Of a stretch of 64,000 bases of DNA, positions 54,258 through 62,210 are shown piece after piece; the stretch's first letter is position 1; each line of letters starts with the position of its first letter. The stretch spans positions 62,001-126,000 of the forward strand of contig DIYF01000177.1 in the NCBI GenBank assembly GCA_002427745.1, written 5' to 3'. The notes below the pieces were generated by a model. It did not search any database. It was not told the origin of the DNA and worked only from the letters and a program-made list of their open reading frames with translations. The DNA is from Roseivirga sp. UBA6061. GTDB taxonomy: Bacteria > Bacteroidota > Bacteroidia > Cytophagales > Cyclobacteriaceae. A program made the position numbers and the translations under genes.

Positions 54258-55406
54258 TCAGGCATTTGTTTCAGGTGTCAGGTCTGACATGACTCTGACA
54301 AATTCTTTGTAATAAACTTCTCTGGAGTATTTTTCATGAAAATCAATTTTCGCCTGCTCACCAAGCTTTTTTATCTCCTCAGGCTTTTGCCAAATCTCAT
54401 CAAGAATAGCGCATAACTCTTTCGTATTGTTTGGGCTGAAATGCCACCCATTGACCTTATCCCTTATTATCTCACCCAATCCACCGTGATTAGCAGCAAT
54501 CACTGGTTTGGCCAGACTAAAGGCCTCAACAGCTACTCTTCCAAAAGGTTCAGGAAGCTTTGAGGGTACAATCACAATATCTGCCCAATTGTAAGCCTCT
54601 GCCGGGAAGTTAGTAAATGGTAATAACTCTATGTGCTCATTCAGAGCGTTCTCAGAAATCATTTTCTTTAGTTCATCCTTACGATAGCCCTGATTTCGGG
54701 CAGTATCTCCTACAAAACGAATCCTATACTTATTTTTCGTAAGCTCTGATAGCCTTGAAAAAGCTGTGACCAGAAGATCATGCCCTTTCCATGAGTTTAT
54801 TCTCCCGATTAACAGAAGATTGATTTTGCCGTTCATGTATGAATCTGCAGATGGTAATTCAGGCACTTCTTCCACGGCATTTGGCAGGGTGGTACCTCTT
54901 TTATATTTATCCATACCGAAAGCACGCCTTGTGGCCGTTGAATTGTAGATAAGATGAAACCTGAACAACCGAAACCAATTGCTAAAAATAACAACCAGTA
55001 ACCTGTGAGGAATTTCACGCACATGAAGAAGAACATTCTTCCTTCCAAGCCAGGCAACAGCGATTACATAGCTAAGGGGAGCTATCGTGTTGATGTATAC
55101 CAGATCAGACGCGTGCATTCTCTTTCTCGCGACAAAGGACATTTTCAAAACTGTCCAAAGTGTTTTAACAGGAGCTCTTTTCAATTGTCTGCCGGGAAAC
55201 TGACCTACATCTTCAATCAAAAGATTTGGAGTGATTTTCTCGACTTCATCTACGATCGGGCCAGACCGGGGAATGATTACCTGAATATCTGTTTCACTGC
55301 CGTAAAATTTTTTCAGGAATTCCAGATTCATCAGAAAGCTCCTGTCCGAGCCATAGAGCTCAAAGCCCTGATGTACGCAAAGTATTTTGAGAGTACTCTT
55401 TTTCAC
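54258..55406 (-). CDS. Glycosyltransferase family 4
   Basis: A 382-residue GT-B enzyme. The start is GTG 55406: a stop lies immediately upstream in frame, and no other start is near. It begins LKILCVHQGFELYGSDRSF, with donor-domain motifs LLLIGRINSWKGHDLLVTAF and PEPFGRVAVEAFSLAKPVI. It overlaps the Wzy-like gene by 47 bp, the longest same-strand overlap in the window. Donor and acceptor are unknown. Confidence 0.92.
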   Translation of the reverse strand: MKKSTLKILCVHQGFELYGSDRSFLMNLEFLKKFYGSETDIQVIIPRSGPIVDEVEKITPNLLIEDVGQFPGRQLKRAPVKTLWTVLKMSFVARKRMHASDLVYINTIAPLSYVIAVAWLGRKNVLLHVREIPHRLLVVIFSNWFRLFRFHLIYNSTATRRAFGMDKYKRGTTLPNAVEEVPELPSADSYMNGKINLLLIGRINSWKGHDLLVTAFSRLSELTKNKYRIRFVGDTARNQGYRKDELKKMISENALNEHIELLPFTNFPAEAYNWADIVIVPSKLPEPFGRVAVEAFSLAKPVIAANHGGLGEIIRDKVNGWHFSPNNTKELCAILDEIWQKPEEIKKLGEQAKIDFHEKYSREVYYKEFVRVMSDLTPETNA

Positions 55407-56577
55407 TCTTTAATGGGTCTGTATGAGTGGCAAAATAATAGGTAAATAAGATAATGTAGATGGGATTTTTCAGATCTATTAGCCCTGAGTTCGAGAAACA
55501 GGCCGTAAAAATAAAGGCGCAGATAATGAACCAGGGTTTTGAGAATTTAGTAAAAATGAATCTGAAAAATACGCCCAGGTAAATGATGAATATCAAAGGG
55601 GAACGAAAGAAAAGCACCAGAAAGTTATTATGTGGATTGTCTATCTCCTCACTTGAAAGAATACCATCCAAACGAACGGCCTGAATAGAGAATAGCTCCG
55701 AAGAAAAGTTCCCGAAAATGTAATCAAAAAACTCATAGTTCTCGTGCATCACCGTAAGCTGTTGATCCCATATCATACTTCTGTTGTGGGTAGCCAATTG
55801 AAGTAAAAGTGACAGTTTAAAACCATAAACAGTTGGGTTAAGCTTTATCAGGAATAGCAAGCCCATAAAAAGAGACAAGCCCACCAGTAAAGATGCAATT
55901 GCAGAAAATCGATTGTGTACTACCATCTTTACTACTATTGCCACAAGTACTGCTACCAGTGGAGTAAGCCGGAGTGAAAGTATGATCATGAGTACTGACA
56001 AAAAGATGGTGAATTTTCTACCGGAAAACCCTTTGGGCACCAGTAGCAGATTTACCAGCAGAATCACTCCGCTATAAGCATCAATCGAGGATGCTGACCC
56101 TTCAACCGTATGAAACATTAAAAATCTCACAAAAAACAGATTCACATAATTGTTTTCTGTGAGCTTTAGCGCGAACAGAGACCCGGGTAGAAAATAGAAA
56201 AAAACAGCCGAGACAATGACATAGAGAATGTAGGTACGATTCAGAAACAGCATTAAATCAGAATGGCTGACCGGGTATACCCTGAAGAAAATAAAAAGGA
56301 GGGTGATTTTTGTATACAAAAGCAGGCTGTAGACTTGCTTATCGTATACCAGTGCAAATGACAGAAACACTGCCAGAAGCAGGAGAAAAATGACAGAATA
56401 AGAGGTAGATTTTTCTGCCAAAATATTCTTGCTGGAAAAAATAGAGAGAGAAAACAGGGCGATCAATAAGATATTCGCCATGTAAACCGGCATAATCCCA
56501 CCTATCAGCTTAACTGCAAAAACACCCAGGAAGAAGGCCAAATAGGTAATATAGAGCAATCGAACCTGACCAGACAT
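55360..56577 (-). CDS. Wzy-like polysaccharide polymerase (second)
   Basis: A 405-residue inner-membrane protein with about ten to twelve hydrophobic helices and little similarity to named families by eye. The pattern of short loops, one long loop (residues about 255-320, GFKLSLLLQLATHNRSMIW to EEIDNPHNNFLVLFF) and position between flippase and transferases indicates an O-antigen/capsule polymerase. DNPHNNFLVLFF is the kind of His/Asn stretch seen in Wzy proteins. It overlaps its upstream neighbour by 1 bp (TAATG) and the downstream GT4 gene by 47 bp. Confidence 0.78.
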   Translation of the reverse strand: MSGQVRLLYITYLAFFLGVFAVKLIGGIMPVYMANILLIALFSLSIFSSKNILAEKSTSYSVIFLLLLAVFLSFALVYDKQVYSLLLYTKITLLFIFFRVYPVSHSDLMLFLNRTYILYVIVSAVFFYFLPGSLFALKLTENNYVNLFFVRFLMFHTVEGSASSIDAYSGVILLVNLLLVPKGFSGRKFTIFLSVLMIILSLRLTPLVAVLVAIVVKMVVHNRFSAIASLLVGLSLFMGLLFLIKLNPTVYGFKLSLLLQLATHNRSMIWDQQLTVMHENYEFFDYIFGNFSSELFSIQAVRLDGILSSEEIDNPHNNFLVLFFRSPLIFIIYLGVFFRFIFTKFSKPWFIICAFIFTACFSNSGLIDLKNPIYIILFTYYFATHTDPLKSEKEYSQNTLRTSGL

Positions 56578-57644
56578 TATTCTATATTTTCCAACTCTTC
56601 CAATTTCACCAGGTTAATATTGTCTTCATCGGCATAGTTTTTTCTGGTCGCATGATACACAGGCAAATATTCAGACTTCCATTTATGGTCAGGTACTGAA
56701 AACATATTGGCACTTTGCAGTTCAAAAATGCTGCTAAGTGTGAATAAGGCTGTCGAAATAAATGCGGCAATATGAGATATACCTTCTCCTCTGAAGATAA
56801 AATCCACCTCGAGGGGAAACTCCCCTTTTCTTATGCCGCAGACATTATCGAGACTTACTATTCTTTCCAGCTTATCTTCAGACTCTCTCCGATGCGAACA
56901 GTAGTACAAAGCAATCCCACTAAGTTTGTAATGTGCTGCCACGACTTCAATCATTCTTATCTCATCATCCTCTCTTAACTTACCGTCTTCTGAGATAGGT
57001 CCTCCAATAAAAAAAACGGTTTGTCCATATTTTTCAAAGTCGAGAGCCCACTCTTCTTTAAGAGATGAAAACTGATTTTTGATTATTTTCTGATCACCAA
57101 TAGGGGGCAGGTTAAAGCATGTAAAAAAATCAGGGATTCCTCTGGTAGTAAGTTTAATCCCCAGTGTACCGGCATAAATATTCCTCATATTGGCTATTAG
57201 CCGATTTTCCCGGACACGCCCCGCTATACCATGATGATTAGCCAAATGCTTTTGAACCGCTATTGTAGCAATTCCATCATCCAGAAAGAGTAGCCTGTTG
57301 TGCCTGATATTATTACCTAAGCTGAAAAGCAGCTTATTCTGAACCTCTCCGATAAAGATATTCCGAAAAGCTTTCTTTTTTATCCGCCAAAAAAACACCA
57401 TTGTGATCAATACAAAGTCGGTAAATGTCAGAGCATACAGACTTGGCAGTATGATCACGCGGTCAAAGTTTAGCTTTGACAAAAGCGCCTTCATCTGACG
57501 ATTGTTAATCTCGGAGCGGGTAAGTTTCACTACCATCACAGAGCATGTATCGTCATTTGCGAATGTATACCTGGCTTCATTCGCACATAAAATCTGTAGT
57601 GGTGATTCCACTATGTAGAGGTCCTGGTTTTTTTTCTTATTCAT
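56577..57644 (-). CDS. Sialyltransferase-like glycosyltransferase (GT52/GT38-type), probable nonulosonic acid transferase
   Basis: A 355-residue protein with no signal peptide. The N-terminus DLYIVESPLQILCANEA matches the start of bacterial GT52/polysialyltransferase-type enzymes. Their D/E-D/E-G motif is present at residues 122-124 (LLFLDDGIATI). Their HP motif is represented by His251 in YYCSHRRESEDKL, where Pro is replaced by Arg. A Ser-Ser pair near residue 304 (FTLSSIFELQ) fits the third motif. With NeuB and CMP-nonulosonate synthetase genes a few kilobases upstream on the same strand, it is the best candidate to transfer the nonulosonic acid. Family call is by eye. Confidence 0.65.
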   Translation of the reverse strand: MNKKKNQDLYIVESPLQILCANEARYTFANDDTCSVMVVKLTRSEINNRQMKALLSKLNFDRVIILPSLYALTFTDFVLITMVFFWRIKKKAFRNIFIGEVQNKLLFSLGNNIRHNRLLFLDDGIATIAVQKHLANHHGIAGRVRENRLIANMRNIYAGTLGIKLTTRGIPDFFTCFNLPPIGDQKIIKNQFSSLKEEWALDFEKYGQTVFFIGGPISEDGKLREDDEIRMIEVVAAHYKLSGIALYYCSHRRESEDKLERIVSLDNVCGIRKGEFPLEVDFIFRGEGISHIAAFISTALFTLSSIFELQSANMFSVPDHKWKSEYLPVYHATRKNYADEDNINLVKLEELENIE

Positions 57645-58930
57645 TTAGTTGTTCTTAACAACCTGAACCAAGGCATGGGATACAATCTGTTAGAATACCA
57701 CCAAACGGTCAAAAACATTAAAACATAAGAGATTAAAGTAGCCTGTGCGGCTCCCACAGGTCCGTTTTTGCCAATGAGATAGTAATTCAGCACCAGGTTT
57801 ATTATGGCAGCAATCATAGTTGTAATGCCCACATAACCTGTTTTACCCACATGGACTCCATAAGGCTGTACCAGTGAGTACATTCCATTAAACGCAAATC
57901 CCAGGGCTATCCAGATTACATAGGTAAATGCCGAGTGGTATTCCTCAGGTGTCATAACAGGAAGCAAAAAGTAAGAGACTAATGTAATGCCTAATGCCAG
58001 ACCTATATAAACAAGCCCCATCAGGTAGGTTGCCTTTACAATTTTCCTTTTATTCTTTTCTAACTCTTTAGACAGAAGTTGGTACATCCAGGGAGTCCAT
58101 GTAAGATTAAATGCGGTTACAACCAGGAACATGATCATTCCGAACTGATACCCTACGGTATAGATACCTACTGCAGAAGTATCGATCATTTGGTCAATAA
58201 AAATCCGGTCGCTCAAAGATATTACCGTTGTGCCCAAACCATGAAATATCAAAGGAAGAGAGATTATCATAATCTCCTTCATTTTTTTCACATCTATTTT
58301 TGCTTTGATATAGCCACTTCTGCCAAGTCTTATCAGAGATAGAACACAAAGAGCAAAAGAAGCGGATACTATACCATATGCTCTTCCTTGCCAACCATAG
58401 CCGTAAGCAATTATTAATAACAGGGATACAGACAGATTGAGTATTGTCTTCCCTATCTCCAGTGCACCATACTCCAAAGCTCTTTTCCTGTTCCTTAAAA
58501 TCGCCAGATTATAAGTGTTAACCATATTCATGAATGCCAGAAAGGGCAGTACATAAAACCATCGTTGGGGAATGGAAAAAAGTGGACCTCCCAAGCCTAT
58601 ATAAGCAGTTATGAGCAATAAAAAGACACTGGCAGAGGCAGTGAGCAACAGCAACATGTTATACACTATCTGCGCAACAACATCCTTCTCTTTGCTAAAG
58701 AAATTGCGATTTATGTTGCTCTTCATTCTGAGCCCTATCACAGTGTCGCCAAAAGTAACAATCACTTGAAAGATGGCCAGTGCACCATACTCCTCAGTAG
58801 ACAGGTAATCTGTTAAAATCGGAAGTAGTAAAAAGGGGATGGATTTATTAATGATAGTGCTACCCAGATAGATCGCAAAACCTTTCATTAATTTTTTCCG
58901 GAGACTCTTGAAAAGACTACTACCAAGCAT
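57641..58930 (-). CDS. Polysaccharide flippase, Wzx type (second)
   Basis: A 429-residue membrane protein with about twelve to fourteen helices. It starts KGFAIYLGSTIINKSIPFLL and contains LTDYLSTEEYGALAIFQVIV, typical of polysaccharide-transporter MOP flippases. It would flip the second locus's lipid-linked repeat unit. Its stop overlaps the transferase start by 4 bp. It is clearly different from the flippase at 39362, which supports two separate glycan pathways. Confidence 0.9.
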   Translation of the reverse strand: MLGSSLFKSLRKKLMKGFAIYLGSTIINKSIPFLLLPILTDYLSTEEYGALAIFQVIVTFGDTVIGLRMKSNINRNFFSKEKDVVAQIVYNMLLLLTASASVFLLLITAYIGLGGPLFSIPQRWFYVLPFLAFMNMVNTYNLAILRNRKRALEYGALEIGKTILNLSVSLLLIIAYGYGWQGRAYGIVSASFALCVLSLIRLGRSGYIKAKIDVKKMKEIMIISLPLIFHGLGTTVISLSDRIFIDQMIDTSAVGIYTVGYQFGMIMFLVVTAFNLTWTPWMYQLLSKELEKNKRKIVKATYLMGLVYIGLALGITLVSYFLLPVMTPEEYHSAFTYVIWIALGFAFNGMYSLVQPYGVHVGKTGYVGITTMIAAIINLVLNYYLIGKNGPVGAAQATLISYVLMFLTVWWYSNRLYPMPWFRLLRTTK

Positions 58931-58984
58931 ATGCCCTAACCTTTCTTTTCCGACACATCATCGCATTAAAACACCAGCTGGCAG

Positions 58985-59908
58985 CTACTTCCATGCATCT
59001 ACATTGAGCTTTGTTAATTCAGCCAGCTCAACATTCTTTTCTCTATAGTAGCTTTCTAAAAGATTTCTCATGTCATCACTCATACGGGTTTCTGACACCT
59101 GTTTGCTCAAGGTCTTTTTCAGACCTCTTTTCAAGGATTTAGGAATTACTTTCTTCAGTTTATAGCTATCCAGTTTCCGGACAAAGCTTGCCACAGCCTC
59201 ATTTTTAACTGCGTAGTTAACATGTTGATCAGCTTCTAATTCATGCTTAGTCTCAATTTCAAGAAACTTCGACAGTTTGTCGATTTCATTTTTATTGTCT
59301 TTTCTGAATTCTTCAAAAACTATATAATGAATCTGGTCACTCGAAAAATACTCCAGGTAGCGCTTAATGTGCAGGGCGTAATAGCCCCTCCATAAATAAA
59401 ACCTGATATTACTACGCCAATCTTCAGCAGACCCCAGCATTTTTCTTCTATACTCCATCCAGTAAGACTCATCGTCAGGATTCATGCTCTCAAGCGCTTT
59501 CATTTCATCTATGACAGTGGTTTCAAAATCTGAGTCTTCAAATGCAGCCTCTCTGTTGTGCCACCAATTAGAGTATGCCCTTTCAACGGGGTTCCTCATT
59601 GAAACAATCAACTTAGCATTCGGGAAAGTATCATAGATTCTTTTGGCTACGAACGGCAAAAAACTGTGCACCGGATTGGCATCGCAAAGGTGTTGCTGAC
59701 CATTCCACCCACTATAATAATTGCTGAGCAAGAAATCCTTCCCTTTTAGATATTCATCTGTCGAAAAGAAATCTGTAGACTTGTTCGTTCCATGATCAGG
59801 AAAGACTATTTCAGAGTGTTTGGCCAAAATACTTGTAAAAGTAGAAGTTGCACACCTTGGAAAACCAAGCAGAAATATCGGCTGTATGTTTTCTTTAGTT
59901 ATAGTCAT
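58985..59908 (-). CDS. Sulfotransferase (PAPS-dependent)
   Basis: A 307-residue cytoplasmic sulfotransferase. ATG 59908 is the preferred start, placing the 5'-phosphosulfate loop (FLLGFPRCATSTFTSIL) near the N-terminus; an in-frame extension to 59986 exists. The 3'-phosphate site is LIVSMRNPVERAYSNWW, and the ending ELTKLNVDAWK is shared with the other sulfotransferases. The P-loop has Cys-Ala where the two others have Ser-Gly. It lies between the pyruvyltransferase-family gene and the flippase. Confidence 0.9.
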   Translation of the reverse strand: MTITKENIQPIFLLGFPRCATSTFTSILAKHSEIVFPDHGTNKSTDFFSTDEYLKGKDFLLSNYYSGWNGQQHLCDANPVHSFLPFVAKRIYDTFPNAKLIVSMRNPVERAYSNWWHNREAAFEDSDFETTVIDEMKALESMNPDDESYWMEYRRKMLGSAEDWRSNIRFYLWRGYYALHIKRYLEYFSSDQIHYIVFEEFRKDNKNEIDKLSKFLEIETKHELEADQHVNYAVKNEAVASFVRKLDSYKLKKVIPKSLKRGLKKTLSKQVSETRMSDDMRNLLESYYREKNVELAELTKLNVDAWK

Positions 59909-59999
59909 ATTGTAGGATTTTTCTTGAAATGGAGTTTCTCCTGATTTAGCCCTCAACCCAAAAACGAAGTCGATCATGAGAGCCATGATCTTATGGAGT

Positions 60000-61148
60000 T
60001 TAAGGTAATTGTTGCAAGAATGACTGCATTACTTCATAGTTTGAGTCAATTACCCTTCTGGAGGCCTTCAATCTGGAGAAGCCTGCTTTTATCTCGTAAT
60101 CTATATTCTTTAAAACATCATCAATAGAATGGCGATTACTCACGTATTGATCTTGATTGGGCCAAATTCTCTTTGCCACTTTTGTAAGAAAATCATCCTT
60201 AAAACGGCTGTATCCGCTGTAGACCAAACCGCCAATGACCTTTTCAGTTCCTTTTGCTCTGCCATCCTCACTGATGAGGACTGAAAAGCGCGAAATACTA
60301 TTCATGAAAATATGAGCATGGACCCGATAACCAACATGCAAATCGACTTGTGAATAATAATTCACCAGGTTTTCAGCACTTCCCGAAATGTCGCAAAACT
60401 CAATACCCTGGCTTTCAAGCCATTTTGAAAACTCTATATGCTTTTTCGCATGCTCCGGACTACCACTCGAACTGGACAGTAATTGCTCTTTGTCCAGGGA
60501 ATGATGGAAAACAACTTCAAAAACCTGTTCTTTGAACCTATCTCGTAGCTTAAGAATGGTGTCTTTCATTAATGTTTCCATAGACGCACTCTTGATGAAA
60601 CTCACACCGAGAGAAAAGGCTACTTTGTTAATCTTTCGGTCATAATCGGCTGGTTTACCCAAATAGTCCAGATCATAATATGCAGGACAACCCGTCATGA
60701 CAAAACTCTTCTTATTTCTGACCAGGAGGGTATTCAGCGTGTGATAATCCCTTACACTAGAGTAGAAGCCCGAATTCTCCACTCGTTCCAGTAATTCTTC
60801 AGCTTCCGGTCTCAGCGGGTAGTTATGAGTATCTTTCCACTCACCTTTTACAGACTTCCAACCAATCCCCATTGTAACAATAGGTGGCTTAATACTGTCT
60901 AAATCGTCAGGCAAATTGTATATCCCCGGCCTCATATGCGCCTGTAGCGAGGGCCCTCCCATCAGGATAAGTGCACGCGATTCATTTATAACCGCCAGCT
61001 TTTCCTTATCAATAGGTTCCCAGGCATTGTAATCAATGATCTTCCTATCCGGCCTTACATGGTTGAACAGTCTCTTGGCACGGTATTTAATAAGGTAGTC
61101 TCCAGCATTGTTCTTACTACCTGTTAGAATTACATACTGCTCTTTCAT
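60000..61148 (-). CDS. Polysaccharide pyruvyl transferase family protein
   Basis: A 382-residue protein of the family that includes ketal pyruvyltransferases and the CsaB-type enzymes. Visible landmarks are ILTGSKNNAGDYLI, LILMGGPSLQAH, FYSSVRDYHTLNTLL and VDLHVGYRVHAHIFMNS near the end. If it is a true pyruvyltransferase it adds a pyruvate ketal from phosphoenolpyruvate to a sugar, giving an acidic group. Some members only polymerise or transfer other groups, so the reaction is not certain. It starts 3 bp after neuB. Confidence 0.85.
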   Translation of the reverse strand: MKEQYVILTGSKNNAGDYLIKYRAKRLFNHVRPDRKIIDYNAWEPIDKEKLAVINESRALILMGGPSLQAHMRPGIYNLPDDLDSIKPPIVTMGIGWKSVKGEWKDTHNYPLRPEAEELLERVENSGFYSSVRDYHTLNTLLVRNKKSFVMTGCPAYYDLDYLGKPADYDRKINKVAFSLGVSFIKSASMETLMKDTILKLRDRFKEQVFEVVFHHSLDKEQLLSSSSGSPEHAKKHIEFSKWLESQGIEFCDISGSAENLVNYYSQVDLHVGYRVHAHIFMNSISRFSVLISEDGRAKGTEKVIGGLVYSGYSRFKDDFLTKVAKRIWPNQDQYVSNRHSIDDVLKNIDYEIKAGFSRLKASRRVIDSNYEVMQSFLQQLP

Positions 61149-61151
61149 TGT

Positions 61152-62210
61152 CTAGGATAGCTTATTCCATTGTAGTACTTCATCATCCTCGATGTGATCG
61201 AGTACTTCTTTTCCTATCACTGAATCGATAAATTTCGGGCTTATACCATGGGCCGGCCGCTTGAATGTCAGGTCATCTTTGGTAATGATGGTCCCTGCCT
61301 GCAAATCCCTCGCAGCTACAAGACTTCTTCTTGCATTTCGTCTGGCAGGAGCCTCTTCTTCAAGGGCCGTTACGTCAAACTCACCAAGTATTGAGAAGAC
61401 CGTCTCAAGGTTCTCCCTGAACAGCTTCAAATCATGTACGTCCATGGCATGATAATGATCATTGCCGGGTAATGTCTTATCATGGGTAAAGTGCTTTTCG
61501 ATCACTGTTGCTCCCAGCAAGGTAGCCATTTCGCACACCTTCATTTTTCCAGGCAGGGTGTGGTCTGAATAACCGATGAGTCTGTCTGGAAAATTCTGTT
61601 TCAATCCCTTTATCATTCCCAGGTTGGCCTTATCATCCGGAGTCGGATAATTCAAAACACAATGGAGGAGGACCAAGGGGTTTCCAAAGTTATCAATCCA
61701 GCTAACGGCCTCCTGAATTTCGTGCAAATGACTGGCTCCGGTCGAAAGTAAAATAGGTTTGCCAAAGCCACACATGTACTCAATGAAGGGTTTATTCGTG
61801 AGATCGGAAGACGATATCTTAAAAACGTCCATCATATCATTGAGGAATGTTGCGGATTCGATATCGAAAGGTGTGCTCATAAAATCGATACCCACCTCAT
61901 CGCAATATTCTTTCAACAAGCCCATCTCGTCCTTCCAGAATTTGTCGTGCTTAGAAAACAAGGCAAATTGAGATTCGGTCTTTTCCTTGGTGGTATCCCA
62001 ATAGGCTGGTGAATCCTTAGAGGCAAGAGTCTCGGCCTTATAAGTCTGGAACTTAATAGCATCAGCACCTCCGGTCTTGGCCTCATACACCAGCCTTTTT
62101 GCAGTTTCCATACTCCCCTCATGATTCACGCCCGCCTCGGCAATTACATAAGGCTTTACAATTTTCTTTTCAAATGGGCTTACCTGTTTGAAAAACTCAG
62201 TTGCTTTCAT
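61152..62210 (-). CDS. neuB: NeuB-family nonulosonic acid synthase (sialic/pseudaminic/legionaminic acid synthase)
   Basis: A 352-residue enzyme condensing a hexosamine derivative with phosphoenolpyruvate to a nine-carbon sugar acid. The TIM barrel has YVIAEAGVNHEGSMETAKRL, DAIKFQTYKAETL, DFMSTPFD and IEKHFTHDKTLPGNDHYHAM. A C-terminal antifreeze/SAF domain begins ARRSLVAARDLQAGTIIT. The subtype cannot be decided by eye, but the PseG-like domain in the neighbouring gene favours a pseudaminic-acid-type product. Its start overlaps the previous gene by 14 bp. Confidence 0.92.
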   Translation of the reverse strand: MKATEFFKQVSPFEKKIVKPYVIAEAGVNHEGSMETAKRLVYEAKTGGADAIKFQTYKAETLASKDSPAYWDTTKEKTESQFALFSKHDKFWKDEMGLLKEYCDEVGIDFMSTPFDIESATFLNDMMDVFKISSSDLTNKPFIEYMCGFGKPILLSTGASHLHEIQEAVSWIDNFGNPLVLLHCVLNYPTPDDKANLGMIKGLKQNFPDRLIGYSDHTLPGKMKVCEMATLLGATVIEKHFTHDKTLPGNDHYHAMDVHDLKLFRENLETVFSILGEFDVTALEEEAPARRNARRSLVAARDLQAGTIITKDDLTFKRPAHGISPKFIDSVIGKEVLDHIEDDEVLQWNKLS

